Assembly: GCF_014696065.1 (NCBI RefSeq)
Contig: NZ_JACJPL010000022.1
Span: 214,213 to 278,212, forward strand
Length of the DNA stretch: 64,000 nucleotides
Reading direction: 5' to 3'
DNA from: Leptolyngbya sp. FACHB-261
GTDB taxonomy: Bacteria; Cyanobacteriota; Cyanobacteriia; FACHB-261
The notes under the pieces are model-generated. The model had not been told where the DNA came from and ran no database searches. It saw nothing but the letters and a program-made list of their open reading frames with translations. A program made the translations under genes and the position numbers. Positions 1-6,920 of this stretch are shown here, in pieces (the first letter of the stretch is position 1; each line of letters opens with the position of its first letter).

Positions 1-1063
1 CCTCCTCAGCTCCAGCTTCAATGAAGGTAGTTGTATCGAAGGCAACAGCGTAGCGAACACCCGGTGGGAAGTTTGCAGCTAACCGCTGCATTTCTTCCTT
101 GACAACTTTAGCTGTGTCTAAAGCGTTGCTGCCGAATTGTTGGGTAATCCCTAAGCCAATGCCCCGGTGCGTGATTCCGTCTGCTGTAAAGCGCAGGAGA
201 GAACTATAGTTTTCTGCGCCTAGTTCCGCCCGGCCAATATCTTTCAGCTTGACCAGTGTGCCATTTTCGGTCCTTTTAATGACCAGCTCACTGAATTCTT
301 GGGCGTCTCTGAGTCGCCCTTGAGCAGTGACTGAATACTGATATTGCTGCTCAGAATTGACGGGCGGTTGACCAATTTGTCCAGCCCCCACTTGCAGGTT
401 CTGCTGTTGTAGCGCAGCAACAACGTCTTGGGGCGTTAGCTGCCGACCAGCAAGGCGCTCTGGGTCAAGCCAGAGACGCATCGCGTATTTACGTTCACCG
501 AAAATTTGCACCCCACCGACCCCATTGAGGCGTTTGATCGCATCAACAATGTAGAGATCGGCGTAGTTACTGAGATAGGTGTCGTCGTAGGTGTCCTGGC
601 CAGTTTTTTCATTTCGGTCGGAATAAACCCCAATCGCCAGCAAGAAGTTATTGTTGGTTTTTGTGACCTGCACACCGGTCTGAGTCACAGGGCCTGGCAA
701 TCGTGATTCAACCGTTGATACTCGGTTCTGAACGTCAACGGCGGCAATGTCTTGGTCGCGCCCTATATCGAAGGTCAGGTTAATGCTGCTGGTGCCATCA
801 TTGGCACTGGTGGATTTGATGTATTTCAGACCGTTGATGCCATTCAGTTCCCGCTCCAGAATGTTGGTAACGGTAGACTCCACCACTTCAGCATTGGCAC
901 CAATGTAGTTGGAAGTCACGCTCACTTGGGGTGGCGCAATATCAGGGTACTGGGCTATCGGCAGGGTTGGAATACAGGCAATCCCCACCAGGGTGACCAT
1001 GATCGAGCACACCGTCGCGAAGATGGGGCGCCTGATAAAGAAATCAGAAATGGAGAGAATCAT
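1..1063 (-). CDS. RND efflux pump, AcrB/HAE1-like (partial, N-terminal part)
   Basis: This is the N-terminal third of an inner-membrane RND pump, which couples proton entry to drug or lipid export together with a membrane fusion protein and an outer-membrane channel. The reading frame starts at an ATG at 1063 and stays open to the left edge, giving about 354 residues of the roughly 1040 expected. The protein begins MILSISDFFIRRPIFATV, the usual HAE1 start with the first membrane helix. It is followed by the porter-domain signature with PIAQYPDIAPP, the NATVVE-like GANAEVVESTV and DIAAVDVQNRV. It lies 93 bases downstream of the membrane fusion protein gene on the same strand and is the last visible gene of the MarR-headed operon. 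The family call is firm; the substrate cannot be read from the sequence. Confidence 0.93.
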   Translation of the reverse strand, partial: MILSISDFFIRRPIFATVCSIMVTLVGIACIPTLPIAQYPDIAPPQVSVTSNYIGANAEVVESTVTNILERELNGINGLKYIKSTSANDGTSSINLTFDIGRDQDIAAVDVQNRVSTVESRLPGPVTQTGVQVTKTNNNFLLAIGVYSDRNEKTGQDTYDDTYLSNYADLYIVDAIKRLNGVGGVQIFGERKYAMRLWLDPERLAGRQLTPQDVVAALQQQNLQVGAGQIGQPPVNSEQQYQYSVTAQGRLRDAQEFSELVIKRTENGTLVKLKDIGRAELGAENYSSLLRFTADGITHRGIGLGITQQFGSNALDTAKVVKEEMQRLAANFPPGVRYAVAFDTTTFIEAGAEE

Positions 1064-1155
1064 AAGTCAGGTGCCAATTCGTTGATGTTTGGCTGTTGGT
1101 CATCGCGCCTAGTGCTAACTGCTATCAGCCAGTCATGGCGGATGACCCGTAATGG

Positions 1156-2628
1156 TTATTTCGCTTGGGGTGCAGGGGCCTGAGTCTCGCCGACAATTGG
1201 CGAACAGTTCTGGAGTTGCAGAATGCCAGAAACCACAATTTGATCCTTAGCGCTTACACCTTCTACAACCTCTTGATCGTTGCCAACAATCTTGCCGAGC
1301 TGGATCTCTTTTTGGACGGCCACAGTTTGATTGGGTTCAATCTGAGCTGGAGGACCACCTGCTGCCTGACCGGCGGCCTCACACCCAGAGTTTTGGTATG
1401 GCATTGCAACAAAGATGAAATCTTTGCCTGCCAAACGCGAAATCGCTGTAGTCGGTACCAGCACTCCGCGGCTAGTAGCCCAAATCACCCTGGCGCGAGC
1501 AAATTGCTCGGTTCGCAACTGACCACCTGGATTATTGAAAGATGCCTTCACCTCAATAGACTGGCTAGCAGGGTCAACGTTGGGCGCGATGAAAAAGATC
1601 TGCCCAGTTTGCAAGACTTTGCCCTCGCTATCTAGCAGTTGCACCGGCATGCCTCGCCGTAGGTCAGACGCCCGCTCTAGAGGGATTTGAATTTCAATTT
1701 CTAAAGCTTCGTTCTGAGCAACGGTGGCCAGTTGGGTTGACGTACTAACAAAGTCACCCTCTTTCACGGGGATATTGCCGACAACGCCGGTGAAGGGCGC
1801 GGTGATCGTGTAGTAATTGAGCTGAGCTGAGCCTGCATTCACAGTGGCCTGAGCCTGTTTAAGGGCCTGTTGATTGCGAACCACAGTGGCTTGTGCCCTG
1901 GTGATGGCTGCCTGCTGAGCACGCATTTCTGCTTCAGTCTGCGCTAGGTCGGCCTGGGCCTCTTGCAAGGCATTTAAGCGCTGATCCATAACCTGTTGAC
2001 TGGTTGCGCCCTCAGTCAGTAGCACCTGAAAGCGCTCATATTCACGCTGAGCAAGCTGCACAGTAGATAGATTGGACTGACGGCGAGCTTCTAGGGACCT
2101 GAGCGTGGCTCTGGCAGTGGTGACATCTGCGCGCGCTGTCTGGATATCGGCTGCACTGGTTTCAGCAGCAGCAGCGCTGCTGGCTACAGTAGCCCGTTGC
2201 TCAGCCGCGTCAATTTGAAGAATGGGTTCCCCAGCCCGAACGCGAGCGCCTGCTCTCACATAAATGGCTCTGATCTGACCGTCAACTCGGGGTTGTAGGG
2301 TTACAGCCTGACGCGAATCAAGCGTGGCGGCATAGTCTGACGTGTCCGAAATCGTGCCGCTCTTCGGGCTAGCCAGCCGAACCTGGGTCGCCGGAGGTGC
2401 CATCTGACCGCCCATCATCATAGGCATGATGACGCGGTTGAAGACAATCCAGCCGACTCCTCCCAGAAGGGCCAGCACAATCAACGCGGGTACCAGGAAC
2501 CGACCGAAACCTCGCTTTGGAGGCCGATGATCGCCAGAAGGTTCTGTCTCGTGAACTAGGTCTAACTTTTCTTCAGGTAAAGACTTGACAGTACGGTCTC
2601 GGTTAGTATCTTCAACGTTCATGGTCAT
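1156..2628 (-). CDS. RND efflux membrane fusion protein (HlyD/AcrA family)
   Basis: The 490-residue periplasmic adaptor would link the inner-membrane pump encoded next to it to an outer-membrane channel. A short charged cytoplasmic N terminus (about 1-42) precedes one membrane anchor (about 43-68, FLVPALIVLALLGGVGWIVF). A lipoyl-like half follows near 107-140 (VDGQIRAIYVRAGARVRAGE), then a long Ala/Gln-rich coiled-coil hairpin (about 145-265). The second lipoyl half has ITAPFTGVVGNIPVKEGDFV, and then comes the beta-barrel and membrane-proximal domain. The order is typical of AcrA/MexA, although this protein is anchored by a helix rather than by a lipid. The start is the ATG at 2628; an in-frame ATG two codons later is an equal alternative. 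The gene lies between the small membrane protein and the pump, so one transcript is likely. Confidence 0.93.
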   Translation of the reverse strand: MTMNVEDTNRDRTVKSLPEEKLDLVHETEPSGDHRPPKRGFGRFLVPALIVLALLGGVGWIVFNRVIMPMMMGGQMAPPATQVRLASPKSGTISDTSDYAATLDSRQAVTLQPRVDGQIRAIYVRAGARVRAGEPILQIDAAEQRATVASSAAAAETSAADIQTARADVTTARATLRSLEARRQSNLSTVQLAQREYERFQVLLTEGATSQQVMDQRLNALQEAQADLAQTEAEMRAQQAAITRAQATVVRNQQALKQAQATVNAGSAQLNYYTITAPFTGVVGNIPVKEGDFVSTSTQLATVAQNEALEIEIQIPLERASDLRRGMPVQLLDSEGKVLQTGQIFFIAPNVDPASQSIEVKASFNNPGGQLRTEQFARARVIWATSRGVLVPTTAISRLAGKDFIFVAMPYQNSGCEAAGQAAGGPPAQIEPNQTVAVQKEIQLGKIVGNDQEVVEGVSAKDQIVVSGILQLQNCSPIVGETQAPAPQAK

Positions 2629-2697
2629 ACTCTGACTGCTGTTGGCGCGGGCTCTGAATCGTCACTAGTTTCTACTTCGTCAGGGGTTAGACCCGTG

Positions 2698-3144
2698 TCA
2701 AGCCTGGGGTGAGGGCTGCGAGGCACCAATGACTACCACGTCCGACTTGGGAAATACCAAATTGGACGCCCGGTGAACTAGGGTCGTGGCAACGGTGAAC
2801 AGTAAGAACCCACTGAGAGGATGCAGCACGCTCAGCGCAGGGTGCAGGTGAATTGTGAGGAATTGCAAGCCGAGCAGCACTGTCAAACTACCTGTGAGGA
2901 TCCGTATTCTTTGAGGAAATGGTCCTAGGAATGCCAATCCTAGTAGGACCGCTGCTAAACCACCGAAGCCACGAACAAGCCAAACATGAACGTTCCACCA
3001 TTCAGGACCGTAGAACACTGCGAGTCCAACGGTCAAGAGCTGGGCAACCAAGCAAAAGGTGTAGAGCGCGGAAGTTGAGAGAAAAACAATCTTACTCCAA
3101 CGCCCAGGTAACCGGACGCCATCGGAGCTGAGGTTCGTTGTCAC
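2698..3144 (-). CDS. small four-helix membrane protein (DUF6220-like)
   Basis: This 148-residue protein has about four hydrophobic segments (near 22-45, 53-75, 80-102 and 104-122) with short loops. The middle part carries WWNVHVWLVRGFGGL and the third and fourth segments carry HLHPALSVLHPLSG. The paired histidines in predicted helices resemble small haem-type or quinone-type membrane proteins of the DUF6220 group, but this match is from memory and function is unknown. It starts one base after the MarR gene stop and is followed within 70 bases by the membrane fusion gene. It is therefore almost certainly in the efflux operon and may be an accessory subunit. An antisense reading frame over the same DNA is a shadow. 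Confidence 0.75.
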   Translation of the reverse strand: MTTNLSSDGVRLPGRWSKIVFLSTSALYTFCLVAQLLTVGLAVFYGPEWWNVHVWLVRGFGGLAAVLLGLAFLGPFPQRIRILTGSLTVLLGLQFLTIHLHPALSVLHPLSGFLLFTVATTLVHRASNLVFPKSDVVVIGASQPSPQA

Positions 3145-3145
3145 G

Positions 3146-3709
3146 CTAGGGGTATCCCTCCGGTTGAATCCGTGGAGCGTTGCTAGCAGCTAGTCGCCTC
3201 AACAGTTCGTGGAGCGTTTGCTGCTCGTCAGGTGAGAGCGGGGCAAAGAAGTGGTTCGTGACAACCGTGCAAACTTGCTCTGCCTCATCGACGCGCTGTT
3301 GTCCTGCGGCCAGCAGCTGTACCTGGAAGGCCCGACGATCCGTTGGATGAGGGGTCCGTACGACCAAGCCTTGCGACTCCAGTCCGTTCAACAGGCTCAC
3401 CATCGTCGCTTTGTCGATCCGGAGCCAATCGCTGAGCCGAGACTGCACCATCGGACCTTCTGATCTCAGCACCTCTAGAATGGCCAACTGGTCAGGAATG
3501 AGGTTCAGGGTGGCTAGTGCCCCTGCAAAGACCTGGTGACCTAGATCCGAGACCCAGTGCAGAACGTAGCCAGTGCAGTGGCTGAGGCACTCGGGGATGG
3601 GCTGCCAGTCGATCTCAACCTTCTCAACCTCCTTTTGAAGCTCCTCGGCGACAGCCGGCGAAGGGGCCGAGGAGGCCGAGGGCCGAGCTGACGGTGTTCG
3701 ACGCTTCAT
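3146..3709 (-). CDS. MarR-family transcriptional regulator
   Basis: This is a winged-helix dimeric repressor of the MarR type, about 187 residues. The DNA-binding core is LSDWLRIDKATMVSLLNGLESQ followed by the wing with the conserved DR of PTDRRAFQVQL (around residues 95-140). The C-terminal helix contributes to the dimer interface. An N-terminal Ser/Pro/Ala-rich extension of about 35 residues is longer than usual. I chose the ATG at 3709; a TTG at 3718 in the same frame would add three residues. The gene heads the efflux operon, and three AACGTT boxes lie just upstream, so it probably represses itself and the pump. A small lipophilic ligand is typical of the family but is not visible here. 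Confidence 0.9.
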   Translation of the reverse strand: MKRRTPSARPSASSAPSPAVAEELQKEVEKVEIDWQPIPECLSHCTGYVLHWVSDLGHQVFAGALATLNLIPDQLAILEVLRSEGPMVQSRLSDWLRIDKATMVSLLNGLESQGLVVRTPHPTDRRAFQVQLLAAGQQRVDEAEQVCTVVTNHFFAPLSPDEQQTLHELLRRLAASNAPRIQPEGYP

Positions 3710-3717
3710 TAATGGCA

Positions 3718-3757
3718 AAAACGTTTGATAAGAAAACGTTAGCTTGAGAAACGTTTT
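3718..3757. promoter_or_regulatory. three AACGTT boxes at 15-bp spacing (putative MarR operator)
   Basis: AACGTT occurs at 3720-3725, 3735-3740 and 3750-3755, exactly 15 bp apart. Each box is itself palindromic, and the first two also form the larger inverted repeat AACGTTT-N7-AAACGTT. The cluster starts about 10 bases upstream of the regulator ATG and covers the expected promoter. MarR proteins usually bind such palindromes to autoregulate. Binding itself is inferred. Confidence 0.65.
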
Positions 3758-3933
3758 TCCGTCAATCTATTACGCTCATGCTAATGATTAGTGAAACCGT
3801 TGGGTTCAGTACACCTTAGGAACCAAGGTCAAAAAGATTGCTCATAAGCCTACTGTCCTAGCTTTTGTACGGAGTTATAGGCCGGATTTCTTGATTGAGG
3901 TCAGTAATACTGCCGTTGAGGTTATTTCTGAGC

Positions 3934-4593
3934 TTATACCGAGCCGCGTCGCCGGATCTCTTGACTAATCGCATCTAAGTTAGCCCGTAACTGCGATTGG
4001 AAAAGATTATAGAAGATGTTTCTTGGCGTTCCTGACTTAGGCTCAGCCTGAATCTGATGCGTAATCAGAACTTGAGTCGCTGGGCCACCGGGATAGGCAG
4101 AAACTGGTTGGATCGTCCAACTGCCCTGCAAATTCTGAAGGTCGCCCTCAACGAGTTGGAAGCGGTAGCTGCTCTGAGGGGTCTCAACGATCGATATGCG
4201 AATGCGAGAGGTGATTGTGAATAGAGCAACTCGACGCCGGTCAACTTGCTCAACCACTCGCTCGTTGCCCTTAGAAGATAAGACTTGGCTACTGGCAATG
4301 TTGGGCAGAAAGCTTGAATAACGGCTGTAGTCTGTGAGTACAGACCAGGCCTGGGCAGGAGTGGTGTTGACTAAAACGCGAGCAACATAACTACCATTTT
4401 CACCAGTGATGATTGGTCTTCCCTGGCGTAGGGTGACTCGCTCTTGCAGAGGGAGGGCATCTACTGGGCCATTGAATAAGCTGGACTGAGCAAAGGCAGG
4501 TTCAACCATGCCCACTAGCAAGCAGCTGCCACTGAGCAACAATCCTAAAAATACGCGAGCCTGAATCATTTCAGAACCTTTAGGTAACATCAA
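3934..4593 (-). CDS. secreted SRPBCC/START-like protein
   Basis: This 219-residue protein has a signal peptide (hydrophobic stretch about 12-34, ending in PAFAQS with an AFA-Q cleavage site). It then has one SRPBCC helix-grip domain: VARVLVNTTPAQAWSVLTDY starts the domain, SFLPNI is the usual loop, VALFTITSRIRISIVET forms the sheet, and the C-terminal helix is NLFQSQLRANLDAISQEI. The family (polyketide cyclase/coenzyme Q-binding Coq10 type) holds hydrophobic ligands in its cavity. Cyanobacteria often carry exported copies of unknown role. It lies alone on the minus strand between the MarR and TetR genes and could be a target of either. Two start codons compete; the second, at M9, gives a tighter signal peptide. 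Confidence 0.8.
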   Translation of the reverse strand: MMLPKGSEMIQARVFLGLLLSGSCLLVGMVEPAFAQSSLFNGPVDALPLQERVTLRQGRPIITGENGSYVARVLVNTTPAQAWSVLTDYSRYSSFLPNIASSQVLSSKGNERVVEQVDRRRVALFTITSRIRISIVETPQSSYRFQLVEGDLQNLQGSWTIQPVSAYPGGPATQVLITHQIQAEPKSGTPRNIFYNLFQSQLRANLDAISQEIRRRGSV

Positions 4594-4801
4594 TCCGAAT
4601 CAAGGAGAGCAACAACCAACAGCAAGGGAAATCAAGGCTTTCTAGTCTCAACGCCTGACCATCACCAAACTAGACTAAAGCTCAACTAAAGAGTTCAACC
4701 AAGAACAGCCCAATCCAGGATAGAGTAAGCCTTGGCAGTTGTCGCCTACCTTATTGATCTACCTGAGTTAGTCCCTGTTTCTGGTAGGCAAAAATTAGAA
4801 G

Positions 4802-5380
4802 TTATTGCTTGAGACTACCGTACAGCAAAAGGTCAATAACGCCTGCAATCAACTGTTCTTGATTTAAGGGACCGAGCTGTTTAACGACGTGCAGGGATTC
4901 AACGGCTGTTAGGAACATGCCGGCAGTGAAACCAGCCTCTCCTCGTAACTGCTCTTGATATTGACCAAAGAATTGTTCCATAGGTGTGAGCACACAACGT
5001 CGGATGGCCTGGTCCACTTGGTCAGCTTTTTCCGGAGCCAGATCTGGCAGATCTGTACGAACTAAGCGGCTGATATTGAGAGGGGGCTGGGTTAAAAGCC
5101 AGGTTGCAATTTGCGTTAGGCAGTCTTCTAACCTTGGTGGCCCTGTCGCTATAATTTGCTCCAGAGTTTCCCTACGACGCTCTAAGTGACGGACCATCAC
5201 TTCAACAAACAAATCCTCCTTTCCACCAGGGACGTGGTAATACAGGGAAGCCTGCTTAATACCAAGCTGCTTGGCAATATCTTTGAGCGTGACGGCAGCA
5301 TAGCCGCGAGAGGCAAATAACTGCTCGGCTGCTTCAAGGACGAGTTCGCGGGATGATGCCTCACCGGATCGTTGACTCAC
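4802..5380 (-). CDS. TetR/AcrR-family transcriptional regulator
   Basis: This 192-residue repressor has a TetR helix-turn-helix at about 12-58: VLEAAEQLFASRGYAAVTL, then IAKQLGIKQASLYYHV and KEDLF. The C-terminal ligand-binding part is helical and not recognisable beyond the family. The start is a GTG at 5380, because the HTH lies at the normal distance from it and no ATG fits. The palindrome ACCTAActtataTTAGGT lies three bases upstream of the start codon, so binding there would also block translation or transcription of the gene itself. There is no partner gene in the same direction; the secreted SRPBCC protein downstream is the closest possible target. Confidence 0.9.
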   Translation of the reverse strand: MSQRSGEASSRELVLEAAEQLFASRGYAAVTLKDIAKQLGIKQASLYYHVPGGKEDLFVEVMVRHLERRRETLEQIIATGPPRLEDCLTQIATWLLTQPPLNISRLVRTDLPDLAPEKADQVDQAIRRCVLTPMEQFFGQYQEQLRGEAGFTAGMFLTAVESLHVVKQLGPLNQEQLIAGVIDLLLYGSLKQ

Positions 5381-5382
5381 CC

Positions 5383-5400
5383 ACCTAACTTATATTAGGT
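5383..5400. promoter_or_regulatory. palindromic operator next to the TetR gene
   Basis: ACCTAA (5383-5388) and TTAGGT (5395-5400) form a perfect inverted repeat with a 6-bp AT-rich spacer, directly upstream of the GTG start. The size and place fit a TetR-family autoregulatory operator. Use by this regulator is inferred. Confidence 0.6.
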
Positions 5401-5445
5401 AGACGGGTCTGTCAAGGAACTGAGAGACAAGCTCTTGTGTAACCC

Positions 5446-5772
5446 TCAGACTAAACTCAGAGCTTGCTGCACAAGATGAGCAGAGAGGTTGTAAAGGATA
5501 ACGGAACGTCCAGCATCTGAGAGCACCCGCCCACTTTCAACCCAATTAGCGGCTTCTAAACTCACCAATAAGCGCTTTATCTCTTCATCTTTAAGACCGG
5601 AATCTCGAACGATCAAAGAAGCGGGAAGGTTGGCTTTGTGGCTGTGGCAGTCAGTGTAGTTGGCTAACACCAGCAAAATGAGTTTGAGTGAGGGCATTAG
5701 CTTAAGTTGACGGCTGATGTGGTTCCAGAGTTTTAGGTGTTGCTGACAAGGAGATAAGTGAGAGAAAGTCAT
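5446..5772 (-). CDS. small helix-turn-helix-like protein (paralogue of the gene at 33179)
   Basis: I do not recognise a named family. The protein (108 residues from the ATG at 5772) has a pattern typical of a winged-helix N-terminal domain: a leading helix LKLWNHISRQ, a hydrophobic helix LKLILLVLANYT, then LPASLIVRD, a second helix region and GRSVILYNLSAHLVQQAL at the end. It closely resembles the protein encoded at 33179-33505: both share LW-x2-ISR, KLILL-x2-ANYT, SLIVRD, SLE-x3-W and Y-x-L. The ATG at 5772 overlaps the stop of the upstream 141-residue gene as ATGA, so the two are translationally coupled. A start at 5787 is possible but has no such logic. DNA binding is an inference from the secondary-structure pattern. 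Confidence 0.7.
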   Translation of the reverse strand: MTFSHLSPCQQHLKLWNHISRQLKLMPSLKLILLVLANYTDCHSHKANLPASLIVRDSGLKDEEIKRLLVSLEAANWVESGRVLSDAGRSVILYNLSAHLVQQALSLV

Positions 5773-6194
5773 TGGGGATTTGGGCAAGGGTTAGGGGTAT
5801 AGAAACTGCGGAGATTGAGGTCTAAATCCAATTGGGCTTTGCGTTGTTGCCAGAGGCGACGAAGATAGGCAATGGCATCAGCCGCGTAGGTAAACCGCTC
5901 GATTTTGGTTTTGAGCAGTTGGCCGAATTCTTGTAAGGCTTGGTGCGTTTTGCAGGTACGAATGGCCTGAACGCAGGCTTCGAGCCAATGAATTAAGTTG
6001 CGATAGCTGATGAATTGACCACCGCGATCTTTGCGATGAACAAAGAGGACATTGGCCCACTGTTCGAAGCGCAAAATGCAGTCCGGGGGAATGCCTAAGC
6101 AGGTGGCAAGAACGAGAGCGAGATTTGAAATTGACGCGGATTGATGGCGTGCAAAAGTTTGCGTATGGGGATGCAAGTTGCGAGAGTATTTCAC
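5769..6194 (-). CDS. hypothetical protein, coupled to the HTH-like gene
   Basis: This 141-residue protein is not recognised. It is rich in Arg, Gln and aromatic residues and looks alpha-helical: LALVLATCLGI, ILRFEQWANVLFVH, NLIHWLEACVQAIRT and a basic helix YLRRLWQQRKAQLDLDLNL. No signal peptide or membrane helix is seen. The start is a GTG at 6194, placed inside the arm of a GC-rich palindrome; a later start is possible. Its stop overlaps the start of the HTH-like gene (ATGA at 5769-5772), so the pair should be made from one message. The paralogous HTH-like gene at 33179 has no copy of this partner. Real coding is supported by the overlap and sense-strand codon pattern but not by homology. 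Confidence 0.55.
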   Translation of the reverse strand: MKYSRNLHPHTQTFARHQSASISNLALVLATCLGIPPDCILRFEQWANVLFVHRKDRGGQFISYRNLIHWLEACVQAIRTCKTHQALQEFGQLLKTKIERFTYAADAIAYLRRLWQQRKAQLDLDLNLRSFYTPNPCPNPQ

Positions 6195-6300
6195 CGGGCA
6201 GGGGGACCCTGCCCCTACCGGGATTTGTGGTTGAAATCAAAAGGTTTGAAATTTCGCGGTCGTGGTTAGGGGCGAGGTTGCCTCGCCCTTACCGGGATAC
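6195..6300. repeat. two REP-like GC-rich palindromes
   Basis: The first palindrome is around 6196-6225 (GGGCAGGGGGACCCTGCCC core followed by CTACCGGG). The second is around 6268-6297 (GGGGCGAGGTTGCCTCGCCC core followed by TTACCGGG). They are alike in design: a palindrome with 7 to 8-bp arms and a shared trailer ACCGGGAT. Short dispersed palindromes of this kind are common between cyanobacterial genes. A related sequence without the trailer sits at 63571-63600. Confidence 0.6.
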
Positions 6301-6358
6301 CGCCAAATGATTAGCCACCCTGCTTTTGGTTTCAACGTTGACCATGCAAAGTCGGGGC

Positions 6359-6468
6359 GGCTAGGAGGGTGTTAAAATCACCCGTTAGCCTCCTGACTGG
6401 CCTCGTACCAGTTGAGGGGTTAGCTGCCCAGGAGTTGTCGTAGAACTTCTCGGCAGCGCTAAATTTTT
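6359..6468 (+). ncRNA. candidate structured RNA with three hairpins and a T-tract
   Basis: On the plus strand three hairpins follow each other. Hairpin 1 is GGCTA-gga-GGGTG, loop, CACCC-gt-TAGCC (6359-6390). Hairpin 2 is ACTGG, loop, CCAGT (6396-6412). Hairpin 3 is a long imperfect one in which TTAGC/TGCC pairs with GGCA/GCTAA (6420-6462) around an inner AGGAGTT/AACTTCT stem, and it is followed by five T at 6464-6468. The last element looks like an intrinsic terminator. No open reading frame of note overlaps. I cannot match it to a known RNA family, and transcription is unproven. Confidence 0.4.
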
Positions 6469-6643
6469 GCAGCTTATTAACCGTGATTGACGATAGGCAA
6501 AAGCTCCGCTCAGCGCGATGCAGCCCAGATTAGCAGAGCAACGGGTGTTGTGCAAGCGAGGCAGGGGGAAGGTCTAAATGTGCAGTTATTTAGCCTTGCT
6601 ATAGATAAGCGGCGCTTAAGCATTGGTTGATTCAACATAAGCG

Positions 6644-6895
6644 TTCAGTGATTCAGAGTTGACTGAGAAGCTTTCAGAGTCGGCTGAGAGCTTTCCAGAG
6701 TTGGCTGAAAAGCTCTCAGGCTATTCTGTTGGGCTTTCAATGAACTTTGAAAAGCTCTCAGGCTATTCTGTTAGGTTTTCAATCAACTCTGAAAGGCTTC
6801 CAGGGTCTGCTGTTAGGCTTCCAGAGGATACTGTTAGCCTCTCAGAGCGAGCTGTTAAACTTCCAGAGGAAGCTGCCAGCTTTCCAGGGTAGGCA
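6644..6895 (+). repeat. 21-bp tandem repeat array, 11 full copies
   Basis: Eleven degenerate 21-bp units run from 6665 to 6895, with a partial unit before them. Typical units read GTTAGGCTTCCAGAG plus six bases ending in CT. Two units (6707-6727 and 6749-6769) are identical. Because 21 is a multiple of three, one plus-strand frame (6659-6892) stays open for 77 residues of heptads such as EKLSGYS and VRLPEDT. I see no ribosome-binding site and regard it as a minisatellite whose coding status is open. The array ends 25 bases before the phzF-like gene and lies about 470 bases upstream of the minus-strand HTH-like pair. Confidence 0.85.
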
Positions 6896-6920
6896 GAATC
6901 AACATAGCCAGGAGAGATGA

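Noticed and set aside
1165..1635. 156-codon plus-strand frame opposite the membrane fusion protein
   Set aside because: It is a shadow of a well supported gene on the other strand.
6665..6895. CRISPR array
   Set aside because: The units are contiguous 21-bp tandem repeats without unique spacers, and no cas gene is present. The same holds for 32492-32659.
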